A stretch of 64,000 nt of DNA, taken from assembly GCF_023159225.1 (NCBI RefSeq), contig NC_063171.1, forward strand, positions 806,001 through 870,000, read 5' to 3'. Positions within the stretch are counted from its first letter, which is position 1. The number at the start of each line of letters is the position of its first letter. The notes under the pieces are model-generated. The model was given only the letters and a program-made list of their open reading frames with translations. It was not told the DNA's origin and made no database searches. Shown here one piece after another: positions 1 through 10,376 of the stretch. Made by a program: the position numbers and the translations under genes. The DNA comes from Perognathus longimembris pacificus. Its lineage: Eukaryota > Chordata > Mammalia > Rodentia > Heteromyidae.

Positions 1-1355
1 ATGATTGGTCAGGAAGTGAGATTTGTTTGAAATTGTTGTAAACCATAAACCAGTTATTGGCCTTGCACAGTGCATATGTGTATTATGTGGACTGACCTAA
101 TCATTTACTTATGCCTAAGTATGTGTGTTACTCTCTGACAAAGCTCTGGTTGTGTGACTCTGTGTGGACACCTACACAGACAAACACATCAAGCCAAGAT
201 ACCAGCTGTTCAGCATTATTTACAATATACTGGCATCACTGCTGACCTCAAGAGCTGAAGGAAATAACAGGCTGTATTTTCAGCTTAGTAAAAGCCTGCA
301 GTAGGGAGCCTTTTACGAACAATTACAAGCATTTTCTGGAAATACATTCACTGATTTAACAAACTGGGTAGGACAAATGTTTAACATGCTGTCATAATGA
401 TGTTCAGATGCTTTTCTTGGTATTCGTTGATCTGAGATAATGCGTCCTTGCCCAATCATGCTACAAAGAAGAAGCAGAAATAAATAAATAAATAGACGTA
501 ATGTGATGCACTCTCACAATAGCAGAGCTGCTGACTGCCCCTGACAGATGGGGGAAAGAAAGTCAATATGATGTCTGAGACAACCCAAGCTCAGCACTGC
601 AGAATAAATTACATGATTCGCTGAATGTCTGGGCTTCGCTCAGACATACAAAAAAATTGGAAAGATAAAAGGCTGCATTGGCTTCAGATGATATTTACTG
701 CTTGATGGATTCACTAGCAGCCCCAATCCAGTCGTACTGTATTGAATTATTAGCCTCTATTTAGCTGTGTGTCCGTCGAAGCTTGAGTGTCCATTTAAGC
801 CTAAGTGAGCTGGAGGTCTGCCAAGCCTTTCAGAGTCTGGTGCAGAGAAAGACAAGAGCTAATGGCCACCAGCTTAAATAACAGGGAGTGCAGCGACCCT
901 GGGGGAGGCAAGAAAGCCCAGCTACAAAGTCCTTTCCTATCAATATTAATACCAAAATAAATATTAATGCAGCCTCCCTGAATACCATTTTTGAATGTGC
1001 CTTGTTTTCTTTGTATTTTAACACAAATGCTTGAAATGACTGTGTAGTTTCTCTCTCTCTTCCTTTCACAGTGTCTTTTTCGCTCTGAATCTAAGAAGGG
1101 ATTGCGAAAAGGCCATTAGCTTTTACTAGTGCTCTATATCATAGCAGCGGGGTTTCTATAAGGCACAGGTGGCAAATGAAATGCTGATTTGAAAAGGTAT
1201 ACAGATGCCAATGAAATATACGATTGGAATGGTAATATACACTACCACAGCTATTGTATGGATTCTTTATTGCATTGTGCTCTTGCAGTTCAACTGAGAA
1301 GTAGTAGTTCATGTCTGAAAATGTAAGAAGGATTTATTATTCACTTAGCAGAAAC
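1..1355. other. Single-copy, repeat-poor non-coding stretch
   Basis: I recognise no interspersed repeat and no credible coding frame here. The part from about 660 to 1080 has balanced composition, few CpGs and several AT-rich homeodomain-like cores (for example CAATATTAAT and AAATATTAAT near 939-967). It looks more like non-coding DNA under constraint than decayed repeat. That is an impression from reading only. The short frame on the minus strand at 830-1069 has no recognisable domain. Confidence 0.35.
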
Positions 1356-1359
1356 ACAG

Positions 1360-1556
1360 AAGAGGAGGAGGAAGATGGGCAGGAGGAGGCGGACAAGAAA
1401 GAAAATGGAGGAGGAAGAGGGGGAGGAAGAAGAAAAGGAGCAGGAGGAGGAGGAAGAAGAAGGAGAAAGAGGAGAAAGGAACAGGAGGAGGAAGGAAGGA
1501 AAGGGAAGGGAAGGGAAAGGAAGGGAAAGGAAGGGAGAAGGAAGAGGAGGAGGGTA
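1360..1556 (+). repeat. Purine-only (GGA/GAA)n tract
   Basis: Almost 200 bases of nearly pure purine on the plus strand, moving from GGA/GAA triplet-like sequence to GGGAA/GGAAA pentamers at the 3' side. Open frames on both strands (Glu/Arg/Gly-rich forward, Pro/Ser/Leu/Phe-rich reverse) are by-products of the composition and not genes. Long homopurine mirror-like tracts can form triplex (H-DNA). Confidence 0.9.
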
Positions 1557-3266
1557 GCCATGAGCAGGGAGTGTGTACAGACTTTGTGCTTTCCATTGTT
1601 TGGCTGTGAACTTAAAACTGTCCCTTCAAAAGAAAACAGATACACACAAAGAAGGTACAGGGTTGGGCTGTGGTCAAGGGGAAATGAAGCACTGAAGGCT
1701 TCGCATTGCCACTGTCCTGGGCCTGAAGTGTGAGTGAGTATGACTGTTGTCCAGTGCATTTTGGGAAAGAACAAGCAGGTAACTGAGTGTAGAAGCAACA
1801 ATAGGGAGAATGTCAGTGTCTGGAAATTATGGCCAGACTCATTGCTATTTGAGAGATATCAGAGGAGGATTCCAGAGACAGGGTGAGTATTCTCAGATAG
1901 CTCTGGGATTCAATTGCTTCCATTAGCAGGATAAAGAGATTCAATCCTTAGAGAGGGATGCATGCCAGCTGACTAAGGTGGGTTTCAGGACTTTTGGCCA
2001 GCACAGCCTGTGGGGCTGTGGGTACTCTCATATTAGTGGTTCACTAAGTTCACAGGAGAATGGGTCAGGTGGAGCATGGGTGAATAAAGAGAAGCATGGT
2101 ATTAGCACCTTTTTCTTGAGGCTGCTCACTCACATTGCTCTTCACAGTACAGTGGGCTGTGCCTATTTTGTAGAAAAGGACAATGAGGTGCAAGTAAGGC
2201 ATGGTGACTCAGCCCAGCTCACAGAAATGGTCATAGAAACGGTCAGATGTCCATTCATGGCCAGGAAACTTGCTCAGTCATCACCATGCCTTCTTTGGGC
2301 AGCATAAATATGCTGTAACTTTGTGGGCCCAGCAGTGCATAATAACCTCCAGCCCCAGTGTTTATCTCAGATCCCCCACTCTGAGGGGACCCTGGATCCT
2401 GCAGTGTTTACATCATGTATAGAAGTGTCTGGGGTGAAATTCCTCAGTGGTTTTAGGCAGAGCAGGCTACACAGGAGCCTCAGGGTGAAAGATGTCAAAG
2501 GCAGTGCTGTCTGTTTTGGTCCCCTTCCTACAGAGCAGAGAGCTTGTAACAATCCGCACCTTAGCTTTCTGCAGGACCCATTCTGCCTCTAGACACTCAA
2601 GTCCTTTCTTCCCAATGCTACCACCAAACAACAGAATCCAGAGGCAAATAGAGATAATCATTGTAGCTCTGACTTACAGTAATGGGACATGACTGTTATT
2701 TTCCTCTGGGTCTTGATGGCCATCTTCTTCCATGTTAGAATCTTGCCACCAATTTATTGATCGTGTTTCCAGGTTCCAGAAAGTTAAATCATTGGGCTGC
2801 ATCATGCCACAGCTTAGCTTCAAAGCTCAGACCTGCTGGTCTGAAAGCCCACTTTCTCCCAGCAGATGTGATTTTTGCCCCCTGGGGCTACCCAGAGAAG
2901 TGTCTGCACAGTGACACAAATGTAATGTGAAAGGAATATCCATTTTTTTCTAATGATGCTTCTGGGTAAAAGAACAGAAAAAGGAAATAAATACTGTTAT
3001 TTACTGTGACTCATTCATTCTTGTTGGGATTGCCCCCTGAATTCTCCAATATTTGAGTGACTTATTTAGTACCTAAAAAGAATTAAGATCAAACTAGCCA
3101 GAGTTCCAGGCTCAGCCTCCCCAAGGGCTAATGTTCAAACTTGACACAATTTTTTAAATCTTAGTGTCCTCAAGTAGGAGAATGGGAACAACAATGCTTT
3201 GGTAGTAAGATTTTGGTCAGGAACATTGAAAGAGGGTACACTAGCCTAACCCGTAGGCCTCAATAT
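1557..3266. other. Non-coding interval, nothing recognised
   Basis: Several frames of 60-109 codons exist (1978-2307, 2323-2592, 2467-2661, 2732-2914), but none has a recognisable domain, a consistent codon bias or splice context. Part of 1980-2760 could be an old retroviral LTR or other decayed repeat; I cannot name a family. Confidence 0.4.
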
Positions 3267-3319
3267 TGATGATGAAGATGATGACGATGATGATGATGAT
3301 GATGGTGAAGATGATGATA
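3267..3319 (+). repeat. (GAT)n microsatellite
   Basis: Interrupted GAT/GAC/GAA trinucleotide repeat. Confidence 0.9.
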
Positions 3320-3419
3320 TCAATATAACAATGAATACTTTTGCCTTTGTAGGAGTATAACTAAGAAGTGTCATAAAATGAGCAGATGGAGGACAAAGAT
3401 GATGTCTTATCTCTCTTTA

Positions 3420-3580
3420 TTTTTTTCCCAGTCCTGGGGCTTGAACTCAGAGCTTGAGCACTGTCCCTGGCTTCCTTTTGCTTAAGGCTAGCACTCTACC
3501 ACTTGAGCCAAAGTGCTAATTCTGGCTTTTTCTGTTTACATGGTGCTGAGGAATGGAACTTAGGGGTTTGTGCATACTAA
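3420..3580 (-). mobile_element. IDL-Geo SINE, antisense, old
   Basis: Reads in reverse as ID-like left part then Geo. The Geo hallmark (TAGCACTCTACCACTTGAGC on the plus strand) is followed by the inverted B-box region of the ID half (GGTGCTGAGGAATGGAAC). A T-run at 3417-3425 marks the tail. Heavily mutated, so an older copy. The DNA from here to 4019 holds nothing else I recognise. Confidence 0.8.
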
Positions 3581-4029
3581 ATATGATACTGTTAGTGACT
3601 ACAGTGATCTGAAAATTATAGATAGGTCAGAGATGCAAACCCACATCATGGGCAGGGACCTCCTTTCAAATGGATTCTAGATTTCTGAGAGAGGGCAGCA
3701 ATGACTTTGTCTTTGGGCATGTCTGTGGCATGTGTGTGTGAGCTGTAGCTGTACGGAACATGCTTTCACTTGACCAGGGTTACATAATTGTGATCTGTGC
3801 CTCTCTGTGGAGTACAGGGGGAGGAGACCACAAACCATCACCATGTGTTGAGTCCCTGTGGGTAATCAAGCAATGACTTGATTTCATGTCACAGCAAAGA
3901 TGGATATGAAACCTCCACATGTAATGTGAGAAAATTGATTTTAGATTTTTTAATTAAAGACATGTAGACAGTTTATAGATTTATGGTACGAATATGAGGG
4001 TGTATGACCTCTTAAAAAGAGACCAACTG

Positions 4030-4210
4030 GGCTGGGAATATGGCCTAGTGGCAAGAGTGCTTGACTCGTATACATGAAGCCCTGGGTTCAATTCGCCTGT
4101 ACCACATATATAGAAAATGGCCAGAAGTGGCACTGTGGCTCAAGTGGCAGAGTGCTAGCCTTGAGCAAAGAGAAGCCAGGGACAGTGCTCAGGCCCTGAG
4201 CCTAGGACTG

Positions 4211-4240
<30 letters not shown>
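4030..4240 (+). mobile_element. IDL-Geo SINE with 10-bp target-site duplication
   Basis: Complete dimeric SINE: ID-like half with A box (GCCTAGTGGCAAG) and B-box-like site, then Geo, then a pure A tail of about 30 bases. It is flanked by a perfect direct repeat AGACCAACTG at 4020-4029 and 4241-4250, the mark of L1-type target-primed insertion. Confidence 0.95.
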
Positions 4241-4243
<3 letters not shown>

Positions 4244-4332
4244 CCAACTGAACTCCTCTAGTAAACACTTAAAAAATAACACCACTTATAGGCCACACAT
4301 TTTGAGTTATCAAAAATAGCAACAATAAAAAC

Positions 4333-4540
4333 AGGCCCAGATGGTGTAATTCTAGCTATTCAGTAGTCTAAGATTTAAGGATTGTAGCTCGAAACCTGCT
4401 GGGCTGGAAAGTCCATGAGATTCTTACCTCTAATTTATCACCAACAAGCCAGAGGTAAAGTAGTGGCTCAAATGATAGAGTGCCTTGAACAAAAGAAAAG
4501 CTAAGAGACAGAGTCCAAGCCCTGCTCAAAACCAGCACAC
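4333..4540 (+). mobile_element. 7SL-like/Geo composite SINE, diverged
   Basis: Left arm resembles a 7SL/B1 unit (GGTGTAATTCTAGCTATTCAG); right arm is Geo (GTGGCTCAAATGATAGAGTG). The 3' tail is not poly(A) but runs straight into a (CA)n microsatellite. Confidence 0.75.
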
Positions 4541-4550
4541 ACACACACAC

Positions 4551-4582
<32 letters not shown>

Positions 4583-4609
4583 TATCTCTCTCTCTCACAC
4601 ACACACACA
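4535..4609 (+). repeat. (CA)n-(CT)n-(CA)n compound microsatellite
   Basis: Dinucleotide tract at the 3' end of the preceding SINE. It probably arose by slippage from the SINE tail. Confidence 0.9.
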
Positions 4610-5185
4610 GAGCAATAATAATTGTTTACTTTCATGTTCTGTATGTCTGTCATTTATAAACACTTGATATGCCAGCTTAGTGTTTTCAGCTTTTCTATGA
4701 GGGCTGTGTAAAAGTTGGTCTGAGTGTTAGTCCTTAGTATGCCAACTCAAATACAATATAATATCACTTCCTAACAGCCACTTATAGAGAGCAGAGCGTA
4801 GTTAAACTCTACCAGTAATTAGAGTCAACACTAGATGTGTTAATGGAACCCAAGTTAATGGATGTGCTAATTATTCTTCTCTGCACTAGGCTGGGCACCT
4901 GTTTGGTATCTACTTAGGGCAAATATAGATCCTGGAACTTTAGATTAAAAGGGTTATCCAGGCCAACTCCTCATTATACATTGGCATGGTTTCAAACTCA
5001 GAGATACTCACCAATTGTACAGCCTCTGGTTTGAGAGAAATGCTAACAATATAAAAACAAACTTCTTTGGTGTCAACATGGAAAATCTGCACATAGAATG
5101 TGGCTAACAGGAAAAACTGAAGAGGTAAGTATAGATGGTTCACCTGAAGATTGTTGTGATTAATACAAGTTCTCTTGGGATCAGT
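4610..5185. other. Non-coding interval
   Basis: No gene. The sequence around 4930-4975 (CCAGGCCAACTCCTCATTATACA) resembles the conserved tails of ancient mammalian SINE/LINE families, but it is too short to assign. Confidence 0.35.
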
Positions 5186-5420
5186 CAATACTAGGACCAC
5201 TATTCTCTAGGATATTTATTAACAACCTGGAAGATGGATGACGTGAAAAGTAGTTGAATTTGTTGATGATAAAATTGAAAGATTAAAGAAGATAGTGAAC
5301 TACTGCAGAAAAAATTAGCAAAAAAAAAACCCATACCAAAAAACAACAACAAAAAACCCCATGCACTAAACTAAGATAAGTAAGCAGAAGAGAAATTTGG
5401 GTACACTGAAATTCTGGATG
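5186..5420 (+). mobile_element. Ancient CR1/L3-like LINE remnant
   Basis: A reading on the plus strand gives IFINNLEDG, then after a stop an EFVDDK-like segment. This matches the order seen in CR1/L3 reverse transcriptases (a conserved IFINDL motif followed by the FADD catalytic box). Only about 80 bases carry clear resemblance, the frame is broken by stops, and A-rich sequence follows. A fossil with no coding capacity. Confidence 0.45.
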
Positions 5421-5472
5421 GAAATTTTTTTAAAAAGATGAGACATAGTGTATACTATTCACTATACTACTA

Positions 5473-5504
5473 CTAAGGATACAGAACCTGTTCTGTATCC
5501 TTAG
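5473..5504. repeat. Perfect inverted repeat, 15-bp arms, 2-bp spacer
   Basis: CTAAGGATACAGAAC at 5473-5487, spacer CT, then its exact reverse complement at 5490-5504. It would form a strong hairpin or small cruciform. Neighbouring sequence to 6116 is otherwise non-coding with no recognised repeat. Confidence 0.95.
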
Positions 5505-6126
5505 GGTCCAACTAAATTTGATTAAGGACTCTAGGAATAGCCGTGTATAATTTTTGTTAACAAGTAAGAGCAAATCATATTAATAGTATTCCTTCTTCAG
5601 TTGGTGTCAACCAGCCCACTCTGGTTCTTAGTGTTTCCTTACCTCGAATTAGAACTTTCTCTTGTTTTGTTATGCCAATTCCTGGAGAATGGGAGGCTGA
5701 CAGAGGACTAGAAGGGACAAGACATACCTTTCAAAGGAATTCTCCCCCTTACACATTTCCTTGAACTGTACCTTGCTTCTAATGGTCCATTCAGCTATCA
5801 GTTCATCATCCTATTAACCCATTGATGAAGCCAGCATACCCATGGGTTAATCATCTCTCCATAGCAGCATCAACTGGAGACTAAGCCTTCAGCACAGGAG
5901 CCTTTTGAGGAAATTCTAAACCATAACTAATATAGCCCCAAGCTGTAGCATTTATTTGCCAGCAGGAGTAGTGGCTCCTTTATCACCATCAGACCTGAAA
6001 CCTACTCTCTTCATTCCATGTTAGTCTCTTGTGATCCTGATTCCAGGACTGGTGCTCTGAAGTCTCTCTTGTATTGTAGAAGAAAATAAACATGCATGGA
6101 AAAAGAGAATGAGAGAAAGAGGGACA

Positions 6127-6347
6127 GGGAGGACTGGGGATATAACCTAATGGTAGAGTGCTTACCTCATATACATGAAGCCCTAGGTTCAATTCCTCAG
6201 CACCACACATATAGAAAAAGCCAGAAGTAGCACTTTGGCTTTAGTGGTAGAGTGCTAGTCTTGAGCAAAAAGAAACCAAGGACAGTGCTCAGGCCCTGAG
6301 TTCAAGTTCTAGGACTTGTAAAAAAACAAAGCAAAACAAAAAAAAAA
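6127..6347 (+). mobile_element. IDL-Geo SINE, older subfamily, with TSD
   Basis: ID-like half (GGATATAACCTAATGGTAGAGTGC, B box GGTTCAATTCC) plus Geo, with an A-rich tail. Flanked by AAGAGGGACA at 6117-6126 and 6348-6357. CpG sites seen in the young copies are TpG/CpA here (CTCATATACATGAAG), fitting an older insertion. Confidence 0.93.
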
Positions 6348-6754
6348 AAGAGGGACACGAAGAAAGATACACAAGTGAGAGAGAGAAAGAGAAAAGGAGA
6401 GAAAGGAAGAGAGATATGGGAATAAGAATCACTCAAGTAAGTAGGAATTTCCCCAGGTAACATTTTGTGATTGGCAGAGGAACTTTTGTTGTGTCTTGTG
6501 AGAAGAAATTGATTTTGCTCTACCTCCATTGCTTCTCCAGGTGCAGTGGGTCAGGGCTACTCGTGATGTGTTAACAGCCTGGATAGGCTGCTGTGTTTCC
6601 ACAGTTCTTAGGAAACACCTGTAACCTCCTTAGATGGAAGGGAGGCCAAAAGACCAAGGTCCTTTTAGAAAGAGTCAAAATGTAGTAGGATTTTGATACA
6701 TTGGCTGCTTGTCTTTTGGATACATGTATGTGTAGAGATGCATATCTGTTTGAG

Positions 6755-7000
6755 CATAAATATATATACTCATTATATATGTATATATACACATGTGTAT
6801 ATCATGCATATATTATAACATATTATACATATATAATGTACATGTAATATATACAGTTGTCATGTGTTTTGTATTATACATAATGCATAACTCTGTATAA
6901 TATATCATGTATTATGTACAGATGCTATACATATATATATATATCACATATGTGATACAAGTCATGTAGTGCATATTAATTTATAATATACATAGATGTA
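6755..7000. repeat. AT-rich (TA/CATA)n low-complexity tract
   Basis: Irregular TATA/CATA repeats with many small palindromes, for example TATCACATATGTGATA near 6940. Similar tracts recur at 7310-7470 and 7858-7920. Confidence 0.8.
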
Positions 7001-7014
7001 AATACATTTAGTTT

Positions 7015-7300
7015 AGTTCAGGCTACTCAAATAAGAACACCAAAGGCATATTGATTGGCTTAAACATCAAACACTTACTTTTTATAATTCTGGAGACTAA
7101 CAGGCAGATCAGTGTGTCAGTGCCGTTTCAGCCCTTTCCCTATGTCCTCAAATGGGAGAGATAGAGAATAGATTGTCTTTCTCCAAATTCTTATATGGAT
7201 ACCAATCCCATAATTAGGGAACTCCCAAAGGCCTTTCTCCATGCACACTCACACTGAGATTAGAGTGTTACAATGTGGATGTTGGAGACACATAAACATT
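7015..7300 (+). mobile_element. Ancient mammalian interspersed repeat, family not named
   Basis: The stretch GGCTTAAACATCAAACACTTACTTTTTATAATTCTGGAGACTAACAGGCAGATC (continuing to a fragment near 7290) follows, base by base with substitutions, a repeat widespread in mammals whose typical core is a GGCTTAAACAACAGAAATT-type sequence. I do not trust my memory for the family name. Confidence 0.5.
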
Positions 7301-7309
7301 CCATCCTTC

Positions 7310-7470
7310 ATATGTGTTTAAGTACACACATGTGTATAAATATACACATATTATATGTGTACATATAAGTGTGCTTTATATATTAGTCTTTATTGTACAT
7401 ATAACTATATTTTATATTTATATATTATATATAAATAGACATATGTCTATTTATACACATATGTGTGTAA
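7310..7470. repeat. AT-rich (TATACA)n low-complexity tract
   Basis: TATA/CATA-type microsatellite. The frame across it (7314-7517) is composition-driven. Confidence 0.8.
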
Positions 7471-7604
7471 ACATTTTTATAGGAGCTGAGAGCACTCAGA
7501 TAAAAAAATCATATTAAGGAAGAAACTTCTGTATAAAGTTAGATCACTTAAACTTGAAAACAAGAATAAACTTAAATGAAAATAATTAGTTCAAAAGTTA
7601 TTTC

Positions 7605-7835
7605 CAGGCAACTGTGGGCTCATGCCTATAATCCTAACTACTCAGGAAGCTGAATTCTGAGGATCTGAATTTAAAGCCAGCTGAAGCAGACAAATATGAG
7701 AGACCATCTCCATTCACACAGCAGAAATCCAGAAATGGAGATGTGGCATACGCAGTATAGCCCGATTAAAAAAGTAAAAGGAATGTGTCTTGGCACTAAG
7801 TTCAAGTGCCACAACTGGCATATGCACACATAAAA
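7605..7835 (+). mobile_element. 7SL-like/Geo composite SINE, heavily decayed
   Basis: Begins CTGTGGGCTCATGCCTATAATCCTAACTACTCAGGAAGCTGA (7SL-like) and ends in a Geo-like AAGTTCAAGTGCCACAACTGGC. Internal Geo motifs are badly mutated. Confidence 0.7.
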
Positions 7836-7920
7836 TATTTTTATGAGCACAAAGTGAGAATATGTATATATATATACATATATATCATATATTACAAATG
7901 GATATGGCATATATTGCATA

Positions 7921-10376
7921 GATATACTACAAACACTGCATAAGTGCTAATATCCTAGATCTACACATAAATGCATTCACCCATACATCCATGTGAGTAT
8001 CGTTAAAATCCTGTGTGTAGCAGCAGAATTTCAGTATAAATCACGTCCTTGTTGCATCGTAATGATAAAGTTATGGCAATAAGGATCTAAGTTTTAGATG
8101 GTAACGCCTAGATGCAAAAATCACTCTTACAAACATCCCAGGAGTAAGATTGTAGTTGTGACATCTGCATATAAAGGATACCTCTATGTTAATGTACAAG
8201 GCATACATGTAGCGGAAATGGGATATTGTTAAAGGAAGAACCTTCCACAGTAGAATTGTTCATACTTAAGAAACAAATGAGATCATCTACCTAAGATAAT
8301 GAATCCATTAAGTAAAAGAGAAATCAAATTATTAATCTACAACATATATATACTGTTAGATCTAAATATCGAATAACATATGTATGGAAAATACCTTGTA
8401 TTATCACCTTTGTGTCCAAATGAACCACTTCCAAAATTAGTTTAAAAATCTCAGTGAAATTGCTTTGAGTTTTCATGATCTCTGTGGGAAGAGTAAGGAT
8501 TTTCTTCAGTCGTCTGCTGTAACTATCATTATTCTGTAGTGAGGTAATTTGCTAAAACAGCTGCTCTAATGAGTAAACCTTTCCATCTGGCATTTCCACT
8601 ACAGACACAACCTCATCAGTTGGAAAAAAAAAAAAAAAAGGAAGAACTGCACTTCATGAGAAAGAAGAACTCTATTTTTGAAGTATCTCTCTGCACTATG
8701 CACAGGCTAACAGGGGTTGTGAGGTGATGAGCATTTCTGTTTCTTTTCGTGGAGTTACTCTGTTGTTTCCCAGGCAAAAAGGACAAAAACTTGGCCCAAA
8801 CTTTCTGCCATGTTCATAATGGGTTTCATCTGGATGGAATATAAAATAATTCAGGACATAGTTACAATAGAAACACCCAACAATAACAAAAAAAAGTTTA
8901 CGAGAGGAGTGTTATGTGACATTTGAACTTGATTCAGGAATGAGTAAACATGAATTACAAGATAGTTTACTTTTCTTTCATTCTGAGAAATTACCCTTTG
9001 TGGAAAGTGTCACATTCCATTCAGAAATCCTTGATAGCTCATACTGTGCTTTTACTAACAGATACACAAATAAGATTTTATTGCATAAATCATGAAAAAC
9101 TACATAATATTATAATCTTATATTCTAATTGTTTGGGGTGAGCTTTTGTAAAGTACTATTTCCCTTTAACAAATATCCGTTAGTATTTTTATTTAACAAA
9201 TATCCAGGCTTAGATTTGAATGTCCAAGTTGACTATTTTCCTTTTTTAACTATAGACACTTTGATGCCTGATGAGTCCAACATAGGCTAATCAAGTTTCA
9301 TTTTCATAATTTAGTCTTAGTTTTAGAAATCTATGCATTGTTATTGCTCAAGTTTTTCCTCTTACGTTAACTAAATCTGGACATGTGAAACTGGGTAAAA
9401 ATAAAATCAACAGGATTAAGTTAGAATTGGATTTTCTAGCTTTGATCTCAATCATCCATTGTCTAACTAAGGACTAAATAAATTCTTATTAAAATGGAGG
9501 CCAGAGAGAGGGATATATCTGAGAGCCTCCATTTCAAGTACAGACACTCAGTTTCATAGATCAGTCAGAGATGGATGATGCAGGCACAGGGTTGGCATGC
9601 CCGAGCTTCATGTTAGAAGATCACCAGCTTTTAGGGGAAGATAGGAGGGACTTCAATTTTCTCTGTGACTACAACACATAATGTTAAATTAATGCACAAC
9701 ATATCAAGGTTATGGCAAACCATTATTGTCTGAGAGAGAAAACTGTTTACTTTCTTCCCTACAAACACTTGCACATACCAAGATAAGACATTATTAAGAA
9801 GAAAATTTCCTTGTCGTTGTCAACAGTAGTAAAGGATATTTTCTAGTACTAAGTATGTAGGAGGAAGTTAATAGACCTCTAAAACTCAGTCTTGAAATAT
9901 ACAACAACAAAAAGAAATATTCTGTTTAAAACAAAAGTAGATCTACCTTGCCTAGCATAAGTATACTAGAAAGATTTTCAAACCAGACATTTGTTCAGCA
10001 ACCGTTACATGCATAGCCTTGGTCAGGACAAAGGGCCTGTGAGGAACAGAAAAGAAATAGGACTTCTTGGCTTTTGAGTTGTAAATCAGTGATTCTCAGA
10101 ATCTTTCTTTAACCTGTAGACCTTCAATGGACTTAAAAATCTTCACACTTCCCAGGCTAATTCTAATATGAACAGCTGGTGAAGAATTATGATTCTGTCT
10201 GAAAATGATGAGAACCATTATCATCAATAAGGCACCCATATGCCATCATCATCTGACTCTGATAGTTGTGTCCTTACACACATGCTTGCAGGTTGAAGGA
10301 AAGCCTGGAACTAGCATGATGTGGTAATGGATTTGTGACTTGGGGATAGAAAATGTGGATGTTAACATTTTCCTAC
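7921..10376. other. Long single-copy interval, no gene
   Basis: AT-rich DNA with no recognised repeat apart from a 16-base A run near 8624. No frame longer than about 63 codons, and none with a domain. No splice-framed exon could be recognised by eye. Confidence 0.4.

Noticed and set aside
1311..1801. Overlapping Glu/Arg-rich (+) and Pro/Ser/Phe-rich (-) open frames of up to 154 codons
   Set aside because: They lie on a homopurine tract, which has few stops in any frame; no domain, and both strands are equally open.
2323..2914. Cluster of 60-90 codon frames on both strands
   Set aside because: Lengths are what chance gives; no recognisable domain or exon borders.
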